Shown one piece after another: positions 29,542 through 40,600 of a DNA stretch of 64,000 bases; position 1 is the stretch's first letter, and the number at the start of each line of letters is the position of its first letter. Both the position numbers and the translations under genes were made by a program. This DNA comes from Rhea pennata (Eukaryota > Chordata > Aves > Rheiformes > Rheidae): positions 215,908,876 to 215,972,875 of the forward strand of contig NC_084663.1 of assembly GCF_028389875.1 (NCBI RefSeq), written 5' to 3'. The notes beneath the pieces were generated by a model. That model worked only from the letters and a program-made list of their open reading frames with translations. It was not told where the DNA came from and ran no database searches.

Positions 29542-32198
29542 GGGAAGCCGGTGGGGAAGCCGTGGAGCCACGAGAGGACGCGAGCCGAGGGCAGAGGACA
29601 GCAGCTGGCCAGGGAGGCTGGTTTTTATCCTTCACCTCTCAGGATCTTGGCTGCCCTCAAGGACCGCGGCATCAGGGGCTGACGGAGGACTCTGCCCAGG
29701 CGACTCCCAGCCAGGCGCCTCCTGTTTGGGCCGGGGAAGCAGTTTTTTTCTTTCTTTTTTTTTTTTTAAGCAATTATTTTAACGAGCGTATTTAAAACTT
29801 TCTATTGCAGATGAAAAGACATTGGTCCCGTTTCCCTCCCCCAGCCCCTTGCCCCCTTAGCCGTGGCTCGTCCCTGCGGGAGGCAGGCTGCCGGCCTCGC
29901 GCGGAGCCCCTGCCTCGGGGCCGCCTCCGCCTCCCTCCCCGCGGCCGTGCCGCCCCGGACGCAGCCGGCGGGGAGCCCGGGGCTTCGCTGGCTCCCCGCG
30001 GCAGTCCTGCCGCGAGCGTAGGAGGAGACGGGGAAGCGGAGCCGCGCCGAGGGTCGGTGCTGTGCCCAGGCGGAGCTGGGCGCCGTCCGCCCGCTGCGCG
30101 CAGAAGACCCGCCGGCGGGACGCGCTGCCGCGGAGGAGAGGCCGCCCGAGGGAGGTGTCGCGCCGAGGGCCGGAGCGCAGGTCAGAGCCCCCGTCGCCCG
30201 GCGCCGTGCCCTCCGAGGAAGGAACCGGGGGCGGCCGGGGCCGCTCGGCCGCCGCCGCGCGGGACCCTCGCGGGCCGGGCCGGGCCGCTCCTTGCCCGGC
30301 GCCCGTCCTGGGGCGCGCGGCGGACGCGAGCCGTCCTCCTCCCCCAGGCAGCCCCACGTCCGCCCCCCCCACCGGTGACCTTTTTGTACGGTCACGTCTT
30401 TTTCTATGCGTGCTGGGGTCCCCCGAGCCCCGGTCCCCTACGCGACCCGCGTGCCAGCGAGCGGAGGCGGGCGCCCGGGCCCCCGTCTCTCCCCACACTC
30501 CTTTCCCGGGCGGAGAGCGGAGGCAGGCGGAGGGGCCGGGGGGGGCCGGGCCCCAGCCTGGGCGCTGCGCTCCTCGCTCCGGTTATTGCTCTTCCCTCGG
30601 CAGGGAGGTGGGAAGAGGACGCAGCGATGGCTCAGGGCAGGGCACCGCAGGGCCCGGGCGGGCGCTTCTCTGCGCTGCTCCGCTGGCGCTGGAGAAGGAG
30701 CAGCGCTTCGCCTAGGGCGACCTTGAGCTCGCGGCCGGCAGCACTGGCGTGCGGACCGGGGCCAGGACGTGCCGCTCCAGGGCGCGGAGCCGCCAGGAAG
30801 CCAGCCGGGGCGGCGACGGGCTCGCCCGGCTCCCGCGGGCGGCGCGGGGGCCAGGATGCGGCGGCGGCCGGCACCGCGGTCTTTGCGCGAGCTGCTGGCC
30901 CGCGCCGTAGCGCGTCCCTTCTCCCCCGGGGAGACCCGCCACGGCCGCCTGCTCTGCTGCGTTCTTTCGGTTTTGTTTCGGGTGAAATCACATTGACATG
31001 TCGTGCCAAACACCGAAATAGAATCCTGGAAACGGAGACGTGGCTCTGGGCTTTTGTTGATCTTTTCCCTCCTCGGCTGGCAGATCGTGTTTGGGAGATC
31101 GTGTTTCCTGCTCCTCTGGCACCGCGTGCCCTCGCTGCAGCCCCTTCCCATGTGCTCGGGGCTGGGCACGGGGTCAGGCTCTCCGGGGGAGCAGGCGCCG
31201 GCTCCCCAGGGGCCCGTGAGGCACAGGTTGCGCTCGGCAGCCTTGGAGGAGCGCTGAGATAACCTGTTTTCAAGCCATAATCTTCCCCCCCGCCCCCGGG
31301 AATGCCAGGAAAACTTGCTGGGTTTTTAGGGGCTTTTTGCCACTTGGAGCGTCGTTCCTGTGCCCGGAGGACCCGGGCTTCTGCTCCTGCCCCTGCGCCG
31401 GCTGCCTGGCAGTGGGGAGGCTCGGGGAGGCTGGAGCGGCCCCGGGGGCTCCCAGCTTTGCAGCCTGCTCTCCCTTCTTTCCCCACGCCCGCGGGGCTGG
31501 CCGCTCCCACGGCGGCAGCGAGCCCCTGCGCTGCCCCCCGGCAGCGCCGGCTCCGCACGGGCCCCCGTGTGCGTGCGGCGGGCTGCCGCCGCCTGCCCGG
31601 CCCCACTGCACGCGTGGGAGCCCCCGGTGCGACGGGCGCGTGTCCGACCTCCCGGGGGGACGCGCGCCCGTCCGGCCCCGCGGCGGGGAAAGGCCGCCGT
31701 GCCGCCTGCTTCCCCGTCCTCCGGAGCGCGGGCGTTGCCCAACTTCCCCCGGCCGCGGTGGGGCCGCTCGTGCTGCCGCGTGGGGCTGCTTACGTGGTGC
31801 CACTGTCAGCGGGGGCTGCCCCGGGGACGGTGACACCCGATGGCTCATAGCCCCACGCACTGGGGCACGAGGTCCCTGGGGGGCCCACGCCTGCTTGTTT
31901 GCCGGGACCAGGTCCGGTGCGGGTGCACGTGCCGGCGTGGGTGCGGGTGCCGGTGCAGGTCCCGATGCGGGTGCCGGTGCCAGGTCCGGTCCCGGCGCGG
32001 GTCCCGGCGTGGGTGTGGGTGCCGGTACCAGGTCCGGTCCCGGCGCGGGTGCCGGTGCCAGGTCCGGTCCCGGCGCGGGTGCGGGCGCGGCCCGGGAGGC
32101 GGCGCCGGGAGGCGGCTGCGGCGCGGGGCGGAGCGGGGCGCGGGCGGCTCCGCCGGGGAGTCCCGGGCCGCCCCCCCCGGGCCGCCCCCCCGGGCCCT
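29542..32198. other. Intergenic RNF121-IL18BP, RNF121 3'UTR at its start
   Basis: Begins with RNF121 3'UTR (no canonical AATAAA found; a poly(T) run at about 29755-29767). From 29.8 to 32.2 kb it is extremely CpG-rich, with long Pro/Arg/Gly/Ala frames on both strands that look like GC artefacts. No conserved exon recognised. Could contain regulatory CpG islands. Confidence 0.5.
31905..32095. repeat. Short GC-rich tandem repeat upstream of IL18BP
   Basis: Repeated GGGTGCCGGTGCCAGGTCC and GGTCCCGGCGCGGGT, nested short units of about 6-30 bp. Ends about 100 bp upstream of the IL18BP TATA-like element. Confidence 0.8.
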
Positions 32199-32205
32199 CA
32201 TAAAG
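32199..32205 (+). promoter_or_regulatory. TATA-like element of IL18BP
   Basis: CATAAAG about 30 bp upstream of 32230; the ATG is at 32235, so if used, the 5'UTR would be only a few nucleotides. Alternatively transcription starts further upstream in a non-coding exon. Confidence 0.4.
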
Positions 32206-32234
32206 CGCCGCCGGCCCGGTTCGGCCGCGGCATC

Positions 32235-32259
32235 ATGGCTCCACGCGCCAGCTGCACCG
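32235..32259 (+). CDS. IL18BP: IL18BP exon 1
   Basis: ATG in GCATCATGGCT; MAPRASCT plus one base; donor CACCG|GTACGG. Start of the signal peptide. The ATG is the first in frame with exon 2. Confidence 0.8.
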
Positions 32260-34101
32260 GTACGGCCGCTGCGGGGCCCAGGCGTCCCGGGGGGCGGGGG
32301 AGCCATCCCGGTGCCTCGGGACCCTGCTGGGGCTGGGGGCGGGGGGGGGCGCCTGGGTGGCGGGTGTTGGGGGGACCCTCCCTGGGATCGGGGGGATGGG
32401 GGGGGCCTGCTGGCGTTGGGGGGGGGATGTGGGAACGTGGCTGGGGCTGGGGATGTGGGGGGGACTCCTGGGTGGCAGGTGTGGGGAGACCCTCTGGGGG
32501 CTGTGGGGGGACCCCCCTGGGGCTGGGAGGACCCTCTGGGGGCTGATGGGATTTGGGGGGACCCTGCTGGGGCTGGCGATGCGGGGGGAGGACTCCGGTG
32601 TTGCAGGTGTGGGGGGACCCTCCAGGGGGTGGGGGATGTGGGGGGACCCTCTGGGGTTGCAGGCGTGGGGGGACCCTCCAGGGGGTGGGGGATGTGGGGG
32701 GACCCTCTGGGGTTGCAGGCGTGGGGGGACCCTCCGGTGTGGGGGATGTGGGGGGACCCTCTGGGGTTGCAGGTGTGGGGGGGACCCCCCGGGGGGCGGG
32801 CTGCGGGGATGCCCCAGCTCGGGGGGCACTGTGGGGACTGTGCCCCACTCGGAGCGTCCCTGGGGGGCTCCAGTGCGCCCGGCGCTGAGCACCCGGCGCT
32901 GAGCACCCGGCGCTGAGCGCCCGCCCCCGCTCGCAGCGCCCCGCATCCGCCTCCTGCTGACCCTGCTCTGCTGGGCCACGGCCGCCCGCAGCCCAGGTGA
33001 GCGCTGCCCCCCCGGGCCGGGGCCCCACCGCCCCCCGGGCCGGGCGCTCGCCCCCCTCACCCCGCTCTGCCCCCCAGGCGCCGCTGCCCAGCCGCCGCCG
33101 CTCAGCATCACCCTGCTGGGGGTGCCGGCGGAGCCCCCCCGCCCGGGTGAGTGACGCCGGGGCCCCCGCGGGGACAGCCGGCCGCAGCCCGGCCGGGGGG
33201 TGCCGGGGCCGCCGCCCACCCCCTCGCTGACACCCCCCCCCGGCGCCCTCCCGCTGCAGGCGACAACGTGACGGTGTCGTGCAAGGCGCTGAGCGGCCTC
33301 CCCGAGCTCACGCTGCTCTACTGGCTGGGCAACGGCTCCTTCGTGGAGACGCTCTACCCGGACGGGGCCGTGCGCGAGGGCGACGTGCAGTGAGCGAGCG
33401 GGACGGGGGGCAGGGGAGGTGAGGGGTGAGGGGGCGCAGGGGGCGAGGGGCGCACGAGGGTGCGTGGGGCTGCAAGAGTGAACGAGGCTGCGGGGCTACA
33501 GGAGGGCTGCGCGAGGCTGCAAGGCGCATGGGGCTGCATGGGGCTGCAAGGGTGCATGGGGCTGCATGGGGCTGCATGGGCGCATGGGGCTGCATGGGGC
33601 TGCATGGGGCTGCAAGGGCATATGGGGCTGCATGGGTGCATGGGGCTGCAAGGGCACATGGGGCTGCCTGAGGGCTGCGCGAGACTGCAAGGACGTGTGG
33701 GGCTGCATGAGTGCGTGGGGCTGCATGGGTGCATGGGGCTGCAAAGGTGCACGAGGCTGCACAGGCGCATGGGGCTGCACGGGCGCGTGGGGCTGCACGG
33801 GTGCCCTCGGGGTGCAGCCGCCCCGGGGCTCTGGGGCTCCCGGCACCCCGGGGGGCCGCTGCGCGCTGCAGCCCTGGGCCCCGGCCGGGGCGTCGCGCAG
33901 GCGCCGGCGGCCGCTCAGCGCCGCTTCGCCCGCAGGGAGGAGCCGCGGGGCCGGGGGGCGACCCTGCGCCGGGACCTGCACATCGGCTCCTTCGGCGCCC
34001 GGGAGCTGCACACCAACTTCACCTGCGTGGCGCTGAGCCCCGGGGGCTTCAGCGCCCGCCAGATGCGCTGGGCGCCCGCCCAGGGCCCGGGGCTGGGCTG
34101 A
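32235..34101 (+). CDS. IL18BP: IL18BP, interleukin-18 binding protein, complete
   Basis: Secreted soluble decoy that binds IL-18 and blocks IFN-gamma induction. Five exons (32235-32259, 32937-32996, 33078-33146, 33260-33389, 33936-34101), 450 nt, 149 aa, all phases fit. Exons 1-2 give a signal peptide (MAPRASCTG, then IRLLLTLLCWATA). Exons 4-5 form one Ig domain: DNVTVSCKALSGLPELTLLY, then WLGNGSFVETLYPDG (human LYWLGNGSFIE), and ELHTNFTCVALSPGG (human STNFSCVLVDP). Three N-glycosylation sequons (NVT, NGS, NFT) and the canonical Ig Cys pair are visible. Shorter than human (194 aa); the mammalian Cys-containing N-terminal extension and the long C-tail are absent. Introns 1 and 4 are filled with tandem repeats. 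Downstream of RNF121, as expected from synteny. Confidence 0.93.
32335..32815. repeat. IL18BP: G-rich minisatellite in IL18BP intron 1
   Basis: Unit of about 54-56 bp at its cleanest (32640-32810), with GGACCCTCTGGGGTTGCAGG, CGTGGGGGGACCCTCCAGG and GGGATGTGGGG; earlier copies are degenerate. Confidence 0.9.
32937..32996 (+). CDS. IL18BP: IL18BP exon 2
   Basis: Acceptor CTCGCAG, donor CCCAG|GTGAGC. APRIRLLLTLLCWATAARSP: hydrophobic core of the signal peptide. Confidence 0.88.
33078..33146 (+). CDS. IL18BP: IL18BP exon 3
   Basis: Acceptor CCCCCAG, donor CCGG|GTGAGT; AAAQPPPLSITLLGVPAEPP, a linker and first beta strand before the Ig core. Confidence 0.85.
33260..33389 (+). CDS. IL18BP: IL18BP exon 4 (Ig domain, first half)
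   Basis: Acceptor GCTGCAG, donor GTGCA|GTGAGC, phase 2. Contains the first Ig cysteine (VSCKAL) and the family signature LLYWLGNGSFVE that contacts IL-18. Confidence 0.95.
33430..33815. repeat. IL18BP: GCATGGGGCT minisatellite in IL18BP intron 4
   Basis: Repeated GCATGGGGCTGCATGGGTGC and GGGGCTGCAAGGG, period about 9-18 bp with a longer sub-pattern; fills most of the 546-bp intron between the two Ig-domain exons. Confidence 0.92.
33936..34101 (+). CDS. IL18BP: IL18BP exon 5 (Ig domain, second half)
   Basis: Acceptor CCCGCAG; completes Gln across the junction. RRDLHIGSFGARELHTNFTC carries the second Ig cysteine; ends AQGPGLG, TGA at 34099-34101. Confidence 0.93.
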
Positions 34102-34446
34102 GCCCCGCGCCGCGCCGCGCCGGGCTGCCGCCGAGCGCCGGGGCCGGGCGCTCCCCGCGGCTCGCGGCCCCGCTCGCCCCGGCTGCAGCCCCCCGCTCCG
34201 GAGCGCGGCGGTGCCCGAGGCTCGGCCGTACGCAGACACCCGGCCGCTGCCTGCCGGAAAATCCTCCTGCGTGACCATGCACGAGCCGTTTGCAGCGGGG
34301 CGCGGGGGGACCGCGGCCGGGCCGAGCGTGGGGGGACCCCGGCCGGGCCGAGCTGAGCATCCCGTGCCGCCGGCCCCAGCCCCGGGGAGGTGCCACCAGC
34401 GCGGGCGCGACTCCCCTGGCTTGTCCGCACCTTTCAGTCGGCTGTA

Positions 34447-34452
34447 AATAAA
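34447..34452 (+). terminator. Polyadenylation signal for IL18BP
   Basis: AATAAA (in CTGTAAATAAACTC), 346 nt after the IL18BP stop; 34102-34446 is its GC-rich 3'UTR. Confidence 0.85.
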
Positions 34453-34494
34453 CTCTGGGGAAAGCCCCTTGGCTCTGGCGAGCTGCGTGCACGT

Positions 34495-34965
34495 GGCAGG
34501 GGGAGCCGGGACCCCACGGGGAGCCACGATCCCGGGGGGAGCCGGGACCCCACAGAGAGCTGTGATCCCGGGGGGAGCCACGATCCCGGGGGGAGCCGGG
34601 AGCCCACGGAGAGCTGTGATCCCGGGGGGAGTCACAGTCACAGGGGGGGCAGGATCCTGGGGGGAGCCGGGATCCTGGGAGGAGCTGGGATCCCGGGGGG
34701 AGCTGGGACCCCATGGAGAGCCATGATCCCAGGGGGAGCTGGGATCCCACGGAGAGCCGTGATCCCAGGTGGAGCAGGGATCCCAGGGGGAGCCGGGATC
34801 CTGGGGGGAGCTGGGATCCCGGGGGGAGCTGGGACCCCATGGAGAGCCGTGATCCTGGGAGGATCGAGGACCCCACATGGGAGCCAGGACCCTGCAGAGA
34901 CCCGGGATCCCGTGGAGAGCAGGGACCGTGCAGGGAGCTGGGGTCTTGCGGAGAGCTGGGACATG
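34495..34965. repeat. 18-bp-type minisatellite downstream of IL18BP
   Basis: Repeated GATCCCGGGGGGAGCCGGGA, GATCCTGGGGGGAGC and GGACCCCATGGAGAGC; period about 18 bp arranged in 36-54 bp groups, degenerate at both edges. Confidence 0.9.
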
Positions 34966-35313
34966 GCGAGGCAGCCCGGGTCCCGCAGCAGCACCGCTGC
35001 TGAGCCGAGCCCGCAACCCGCCGGGAGCAGCGCCGGGTTCTGGAGATGCCGCTCCATCCTTGCGCGTTCTCCCGCTGCCAGAACTGAAAGTGCGGAGGTG
35101 GTTTCACCACTTTCGTCCCATTCGCGCTCTGTGCGCGGCTCCGGTCTCAGGCGGAGCCCTGGGCACGCGCTCGGCAGGCCATGCAGCGCTGCCGGGCTAC
35201 TCCGGTGACAAACTGTTGGTGCCTCCATGGACAACAGTGTGCAGGAGGGACTGGGGGCAGGGAGCATGGCCATGGGTGGGAAATGGGCAGGGAGCACAGT
35301 GGTGGGTGCAGGT
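34966..35313. other. Unique spacer between the downstream minisatellite and the 26-bp array
   Basis: Non-repetitive apart from GGGCAGGGAGCA-like G-rich words just before the array. No gene recognised. Confidence 0.6.
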
Positions 35314-36949
35314 GTGTGCGAGAGCAGTCACTGCACCGTGCACGTGGGAGCAGTCAGTGCACCGTGCGTGGGAGAGCGGTCAGTGCACCGTGCGTGGGAG
35401 AGCGGTCAGTGCCCCGCGCGTGGGAGAGCGGTCAGTGCCCCGTGCGTGGGAGAGCGGTCAGTGCACGGTGCGTGGGAGAGCGGTCAGTGCCCCGTGCGTG
35501 GGAGAGCGGTCAGTGCACGGTGCGTGGGAGAGCGGTCAGTGCCCCGTGCATGGGAGAGCGGTCAGTGCACTGTGCGTGGGAGAGCGGTCAGTGTACGGTG
35601 CGTGGGAGAGCGGTCAGTGCACGGTGCGTGGGAGAGCGGTCAGTGCCCCGTGCGTGGGAGAGCGGTCACTGCACCGTGCGTGGGAGAGCGGTCAGTGCCC
35701 CGTGCGTGGGAGAGCGGTCAGTGCACCGTGCGTGGGAGAGCGGTCAGTGCACCACGCGTGGGAGAGCGGTCAGTGCCCCGTGCGTGGGAGAGCGGTCAGT
35801 GCACGGTGCGTGGGAGAGCGGTCAGTGCACCGTGCGTGGGAGAGTGGTCAGTGCACCACGCGTGGGAGAGCGGTCAGTGCCCCGTGCGTGGGAGAGCGGT
35901 CACTGCACCGTGCGTGGGAGAGCGGTCAGTGCCCCGTGCGTGGGAGAGCGGTCAGTGCTCCGTGCGTGGGAGAGCGGTCAGTGCACCGTGCGTGGGAGAG
36001 CGGTCAGGGCCCCGTGCGTGGGAGAGCGGTCAGTGCACCGTGCGTGGGAGAGCGGTCAGTGCACGGTGCGTTGGAGAGCGGTCAGTGCACCGTGCGTGGG
36101 AGAGCGGTCAGTGCCCCGTGCGTGGGAGAGCGGTCAGTGCACCGTGCGTGGGAGAGCGGTCACTGCACCGTGCGTGGGAGAGCGGTCAGTGCACCATGCG
36201 TGGGAGAGCGGTCAGTGCACTGTGCGTGGGAGAGCGGTCACTGCCCCGTGCGTGGGCGAGCGGTCAGTGGCCCGTGCGTGGGAGAGCGGTCAGTGCCCCG
36301 TGCGTGGGAGAGCGGTCAGTGCACCGTGCGTGGGAGAGCGGTCAGTGCTCCGTGCGTGGGAGAGCGGTCAGTGCACCGTGCGTGGGAGAGCGGTCACTGC
36401 ACCGTGCGTGGGAGAGCGGTCAGTGCACCATGCGTGGGAGAGCGGTCAGTGCACTGTGCGTGGGAGAGCGGTCAGTGCCCCGTGCGTGGGAGAGCGGTCA
36501 GTGCCCCGTGCGTGGGAGAGCGGTCAGTGCACTGTGCGTGGGAGAGCGGTCAGTGCACCGTGCGTGGGAGAGCGGTCAGTGCACCGTGCATGGGAGAGCG
36601 GTCAGTGGCCCGTGCGTGGGAGAGCGGTCAGTGCCCCGTGCGTGGGAGAGCGGTCAGTGCACTGCGCGTGGGAGAGCGGTCAGTGCCCCGTGCGTGGGCG
36701 AGCGGTCAGTGGCCCGTGCGTGGGAGAGCGGTCAGTGCCCCGTGCGTGGGAGAGCGGTCAGTGCACCATGCGTGGGAGAGCGGTCAGTGCACCGTGCGTG
36801 GGAGAGCGGTCAGTGGCCCGTGCGTGGGAGAGCGGTCAGTGCACTGTGCGTGGGAGAGCGGTCAGTGCCCCGTGCGTGGGAGAGCGGTCAGTGCCCCGTG
36901 CGTGGGAGAGCGGTCAGTGCTCCGTGCGTGGGAGAGCGGTCAGTGCTCC

Positions 36950-37620
36950 GTGCGTGGGAGAGCGGTCAGTGCCCCGTGCGTGGGAGAGCGGTCAGTGCCC
37001 CGTGCGTGGGAGAGCGGTCACTGCACCGTGCGTGGGAGAGCGGTCAGTGCTCCGTGCGTGGGAGAGCGGTCAGTGCCCCGTGCGTGGGAGAGCGGTCAGT
37101 GCACCGTGCGTGGGAGAGCGGTCAGTGCACGGTGCCTGGGAGAGCGGTCAGTGCCCCGTGCGTGGGAGAGCGGTCACTGCACCGTGCGTGGGAGAGCGGT
37201 CAGTGCACTGTGCGTGGGAGAGCGGTCAGTGCACCGTGCGTGGGAGAGCGGTCAGTGCCCCGTGCGTGGGAGAGCGGTCAGTGCCCCGTGCGTGGGAGAG
37301 CGGTCAGTGCTCCGTGCGTGGGAGAGCGGTCAGTGCTCCGTGCGTGGGAGAGCGGTCAGTGCCCCGTGCGTGGGAGAGCGGTCAGTGCCCCGTGCGTGGG
37401 AGAGCGGTCACTGCACCGTGCGTGGGAGAGCGGTCAGTGCTCCGTGCGTGGGAGAGCGGTCAGTGCCCCGTGCGTGGGAGAGCGGTCAGTGCACCGTGCG
37501 TGGGAGAGCGGTCAGTGCACGGTGCCTGGGAGAGCGGTCAGTGCCCCGTGCGTGGGAGAGCGGTCACTGCACCGTGCGTGGGAGAGCGGTCAGTGCTCCG
37601 TGCGTGGGAGAGCGGTCAGT
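36950..37620. repeat. 390-bp (15-mer) higher-order repeat, two copies
   Basis: The rare monomer ending GGTGCCTGGG occurs at 37131 and 37521 (390 = 15 x 26), embedded in the same order of variant monomers. The same pair recurs at 43501 and 43891. Confidence 0.85.
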
Positions 37621-39300
37621 GCCCCGTGCGTGGGAGAGCGGTCAGTGCCCCGTGCGTGGGAGAGCGGTCAGTGCCCCGTGCGTGGGAGAGCGGTCACTGC
37701 ACCGTGTGTGGGAGAGCGGTCAGTGCCCCGTGCGTGGGAGAGCGGTCACTGCACTGTGCGTGGGAGAGCGGTCAGTGCCCCGTGCGTGGGAGAGCGGTCA
37801 GTGCCCCGTGCGTGGGAGAGCGGTCAGTGCACCGTGCGTGGGAGAGCGGTCAGTGCCCCGTGCGTGGGAGAGCGGTCAGTGCATTGTGCGTGGGAGAGCG
37901 GTCAGTGCACCGTGCGTGGGAGAGCGGTCAGTGCACGGTGCGTGGGAGAGCGGTCAGTGCCCCGTGCGTGGGAGAGCGGTCAGTGCACCGTGCGTGGGAG
38001 AGCGGTCACTGCACTGTGCGTGGGAGAGCGGTCAGTGCCCCGTGCGTGGGAGAGCGGTCAGTGCCCCGTGCGTGGGAGAGCGGTCAGTGCACCACGCGTG
38101 GGAGAGCGGTCAGTGGCCCGTGCGTGGGAGAGCGGTCAGTGCCCCGTGCGTGGGCGAGCAGTCAGTGGCCCGTGCGTGGGCGAGCGGTCAGTGGCCCGTG
38201 CGTGGGCGAGCGGTCAGTGCCCCGTGCGTGGGAGAGCGGTCAGTGCCCCGTGCGTGGGAGTGCGGTCAGTGCCCCGTGCGTGGGAGAGCGGTCAGTGCAC
38301 CGTGCGTGGGAGAGCGGTCAGTGCCCCGTGCGTGGGAGAGCGGTCAGTGCCCCGTGCGTGGGAGAGCGGTCAGTGCACCGTGCGTGGGAGAGCGGTCAGT
38401 GCCCCGTGCGTGGGAGAGCGGTCAGTGCACCGTGCGTGGGAGTGCGGTCAGTGCACTGTGCGTGGGAGAGTGGTCAGTGCACGGTGCGTGGGAGAGCGGT
38501 CAGTGCACCGTGCGTGGGAGTGCGGTCAGTGCATTGTGCGTGGGAGAGCGGTCAGTGCACCATGCGTGGGAGAGCGGTCAGTGCACCGTGCGTGGGAGTG
38601 CGGTCAGTGCATTGTGCGTGGGAGAGCGGTCAGTGCACTGTGCGTGGGAGAGCGGTCAGTGCACCGTGCGTGGGAGAGCGGTCAGTGCACCGTGCGTGGG
38701 AGAGCGGTCAGTGCACGGTGCGTGGGAGAGCGGTCAGTGCCCCGTGCGTGGGAGAGCGGTCAGTGCACTGTGCGTGGGAGAGCGGTCAGTGCCCCGCGCG
38801 TGGGAGAGCGGTCAGTGCCCCGTGCGTGGGAGAGCGGTCAGTGCCCCGTGCGTGGGAGAGCGGTCAGTGCCCCGTGCGTGGGAGAGCGGTCAGTGCACCG
38901 TGCGTGGGAGAGCGGTCACTGCACCGTGCGTGGGAGAGCGGTCAGTGCCCCGTGCGTGGGAGAGCGGTCAGTGCACCGTGCGTGGGAGAGCGGTCAGTGC
39001 ACTGTGCGTGGGAGAGCGGTCAGTGCCCCGTGCGTGGGAGAGCGGTCAGTGCACTGTGCGTGGCAGAGCGGTCAGTGGCCCGTGCGTGGGAGAGCGGTCA
39101 GTGCCCCGTGCGTGGGAGAGCGGTCAGTGCCCCGTGCGTGGGAGAGCGGTCAGTGCATTGTGCGTGGGAGAGCGGTCAGTGCACTGTGCGTGGGAGAGCG
39201 GTCAGTGCACGGTGCGTGGGAGAGCGGTCAGTGCACGGTGCGTGGGAGAGCGGTCACTGCACGGTGCGTGGGAGAGCGGTCAGTGCCCCGTGCGTGGGAG

Positions 39301-40600
39301 AGCGGTTAGTGCCCCGTACGTGGGATAGCGGTCAGTGGCCCGTGCGTGGGAGAGCGGTCAGTGCCCCGTGCGTGGGAGAGCGGTCAGTGCATTGTGCGTG
39401 GTAGAGCGGTCAGTGCCCCGTGCGTGGGAGAGCGGTCAGTGCACCGTGCGTGGGAGAGCGGTCAGTGCATTGTGCGTGGTAGAGCGGTCAGTGCCCCGTG
39501 CGTGGGAGAGCGGTCAGTGCCCCGTGCGTGGGAGAGCGGTCAGTGCCCTGTGCGTGGGAGAGCGGTCAGTGCACCGTACGTGGGAGAGCGGTCAGTGCCC
39601 CGTGCGTGGGAGAGCGGTCAGTGCATTGTGCGTGGGAGAGCGGTCAGTGCCCCGTGCGTGGGAGAGCGGTCAGTGCCCTGTGCGTGGGAGAGCGGTCAGT
39701 GCACCGTACGTGGGAGAGCGGTCAGTGCCCCGTGCGTGGGAGAGCGGTCAGTGCATTGTGCGTGGGAGAGCGGTCAGTGCCCCGTGCGTGGGAGAGCGGT
39801 CAGTGCACGGTGCGTGGGAGAGCGGTCAGTGTCCCGTGCGTGGGAGAGCGGTCAGTGCACCGTGCGTGGGAGAGCGGTCAGTGCCCCGTGCGTGGGAGAG
39901 CGGTCAGTGCACGGTGCGTGGGAGAGCGGTCAGTGCCCCGTGCGTGGGAGAGCGGTTAGTGCCCCGTACGTGGGATAGCGGTCAGTGGCCCGTGCGTGGG
40001 AGAGCGGTCAGTGCCCCGTGCGTGGGAGAGCGGTCAGTGCATTGTGCGTGGTAGAGCGGTCAGTGCCCCGTGCGTGGGAGAGCGGTCAGTGGCCCGTGCG
40101 TGGGAGAGCGGTCAGTGCCCCGTGCGTGGGAGAGCGGTCAGTGCATTGTGCGTGGGAGAGCGGTCAGTGCACTGTGCGTGGGAGAGCGGTCAGTGGCCTG
40201 TGCGTGGGAGAGCGGTCAGTGCACCGTACGTGGGAGAGCGGTCAGTGCCCCGTGCGTGGGAGAGCGGTCAGTGCATTGTGCGTGGGAGAGCGGTCAGTGC
40301 CCCGTGCGTGGGAGAGCGGTCAGTGCACGGTGCGTGGGAGAGCGGTCAGTGTCCCGTGCGTGGGAGAGCGGTCAGTGCACCGTGCGTGGGAGAGCGGTCA
40401 GTGCCCCGTGCGTGGGAGAGCGGTCAGTGCACGGTGCGTGGGAGAGCGGTCAGTGCATTGTGCGTGGGAGAGCGGTCAGTGCACTGTGCGTGGGAGAGCG
40501 GTCAGTGCCCCGTGCGTGGGAGAGCGGTCAGTGCACGGTGCGTGGGAGAGCGGTCAGTGCATTGTGCGTGGGAGAGCGGTCAGTGCCCCGTGTGTGGGAG
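39301..40600. repeat. 650-bp (25-mer) higher-order repeat, two copies
   Basis: The mutated monomer GGTTAGTGCCCCGTACGTGG followed by GATAGCGG occurs at 39305 and 39955 (650 = 25 x 26), with matching neighbours. The pair recurs at 45441 and 46091. Confidence 0.88.

Noticed and set aside
29805..31262. 485-codon ORF between RNF121 and IL18BP
   Set aside because: Pro/Arg/Gly/Ala-rich with equally open antisense frames, no recognisable domain, typical of CpG-rich DNA.
31845..33219. Long Pro/Gly-rich ORFs on both strands over IL18BP introns
   Set aside because: Translations of minisatellites; the real IL18BP exons lie in between and have proper splice sites.
33496..35110. Antisense 353-506 codon ORFs over the 33.4-kb and 34.5-kb repeats
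   Set aside because: Tandem-repeat translations antisense to IL18BP exons 4-5, with no independent support.
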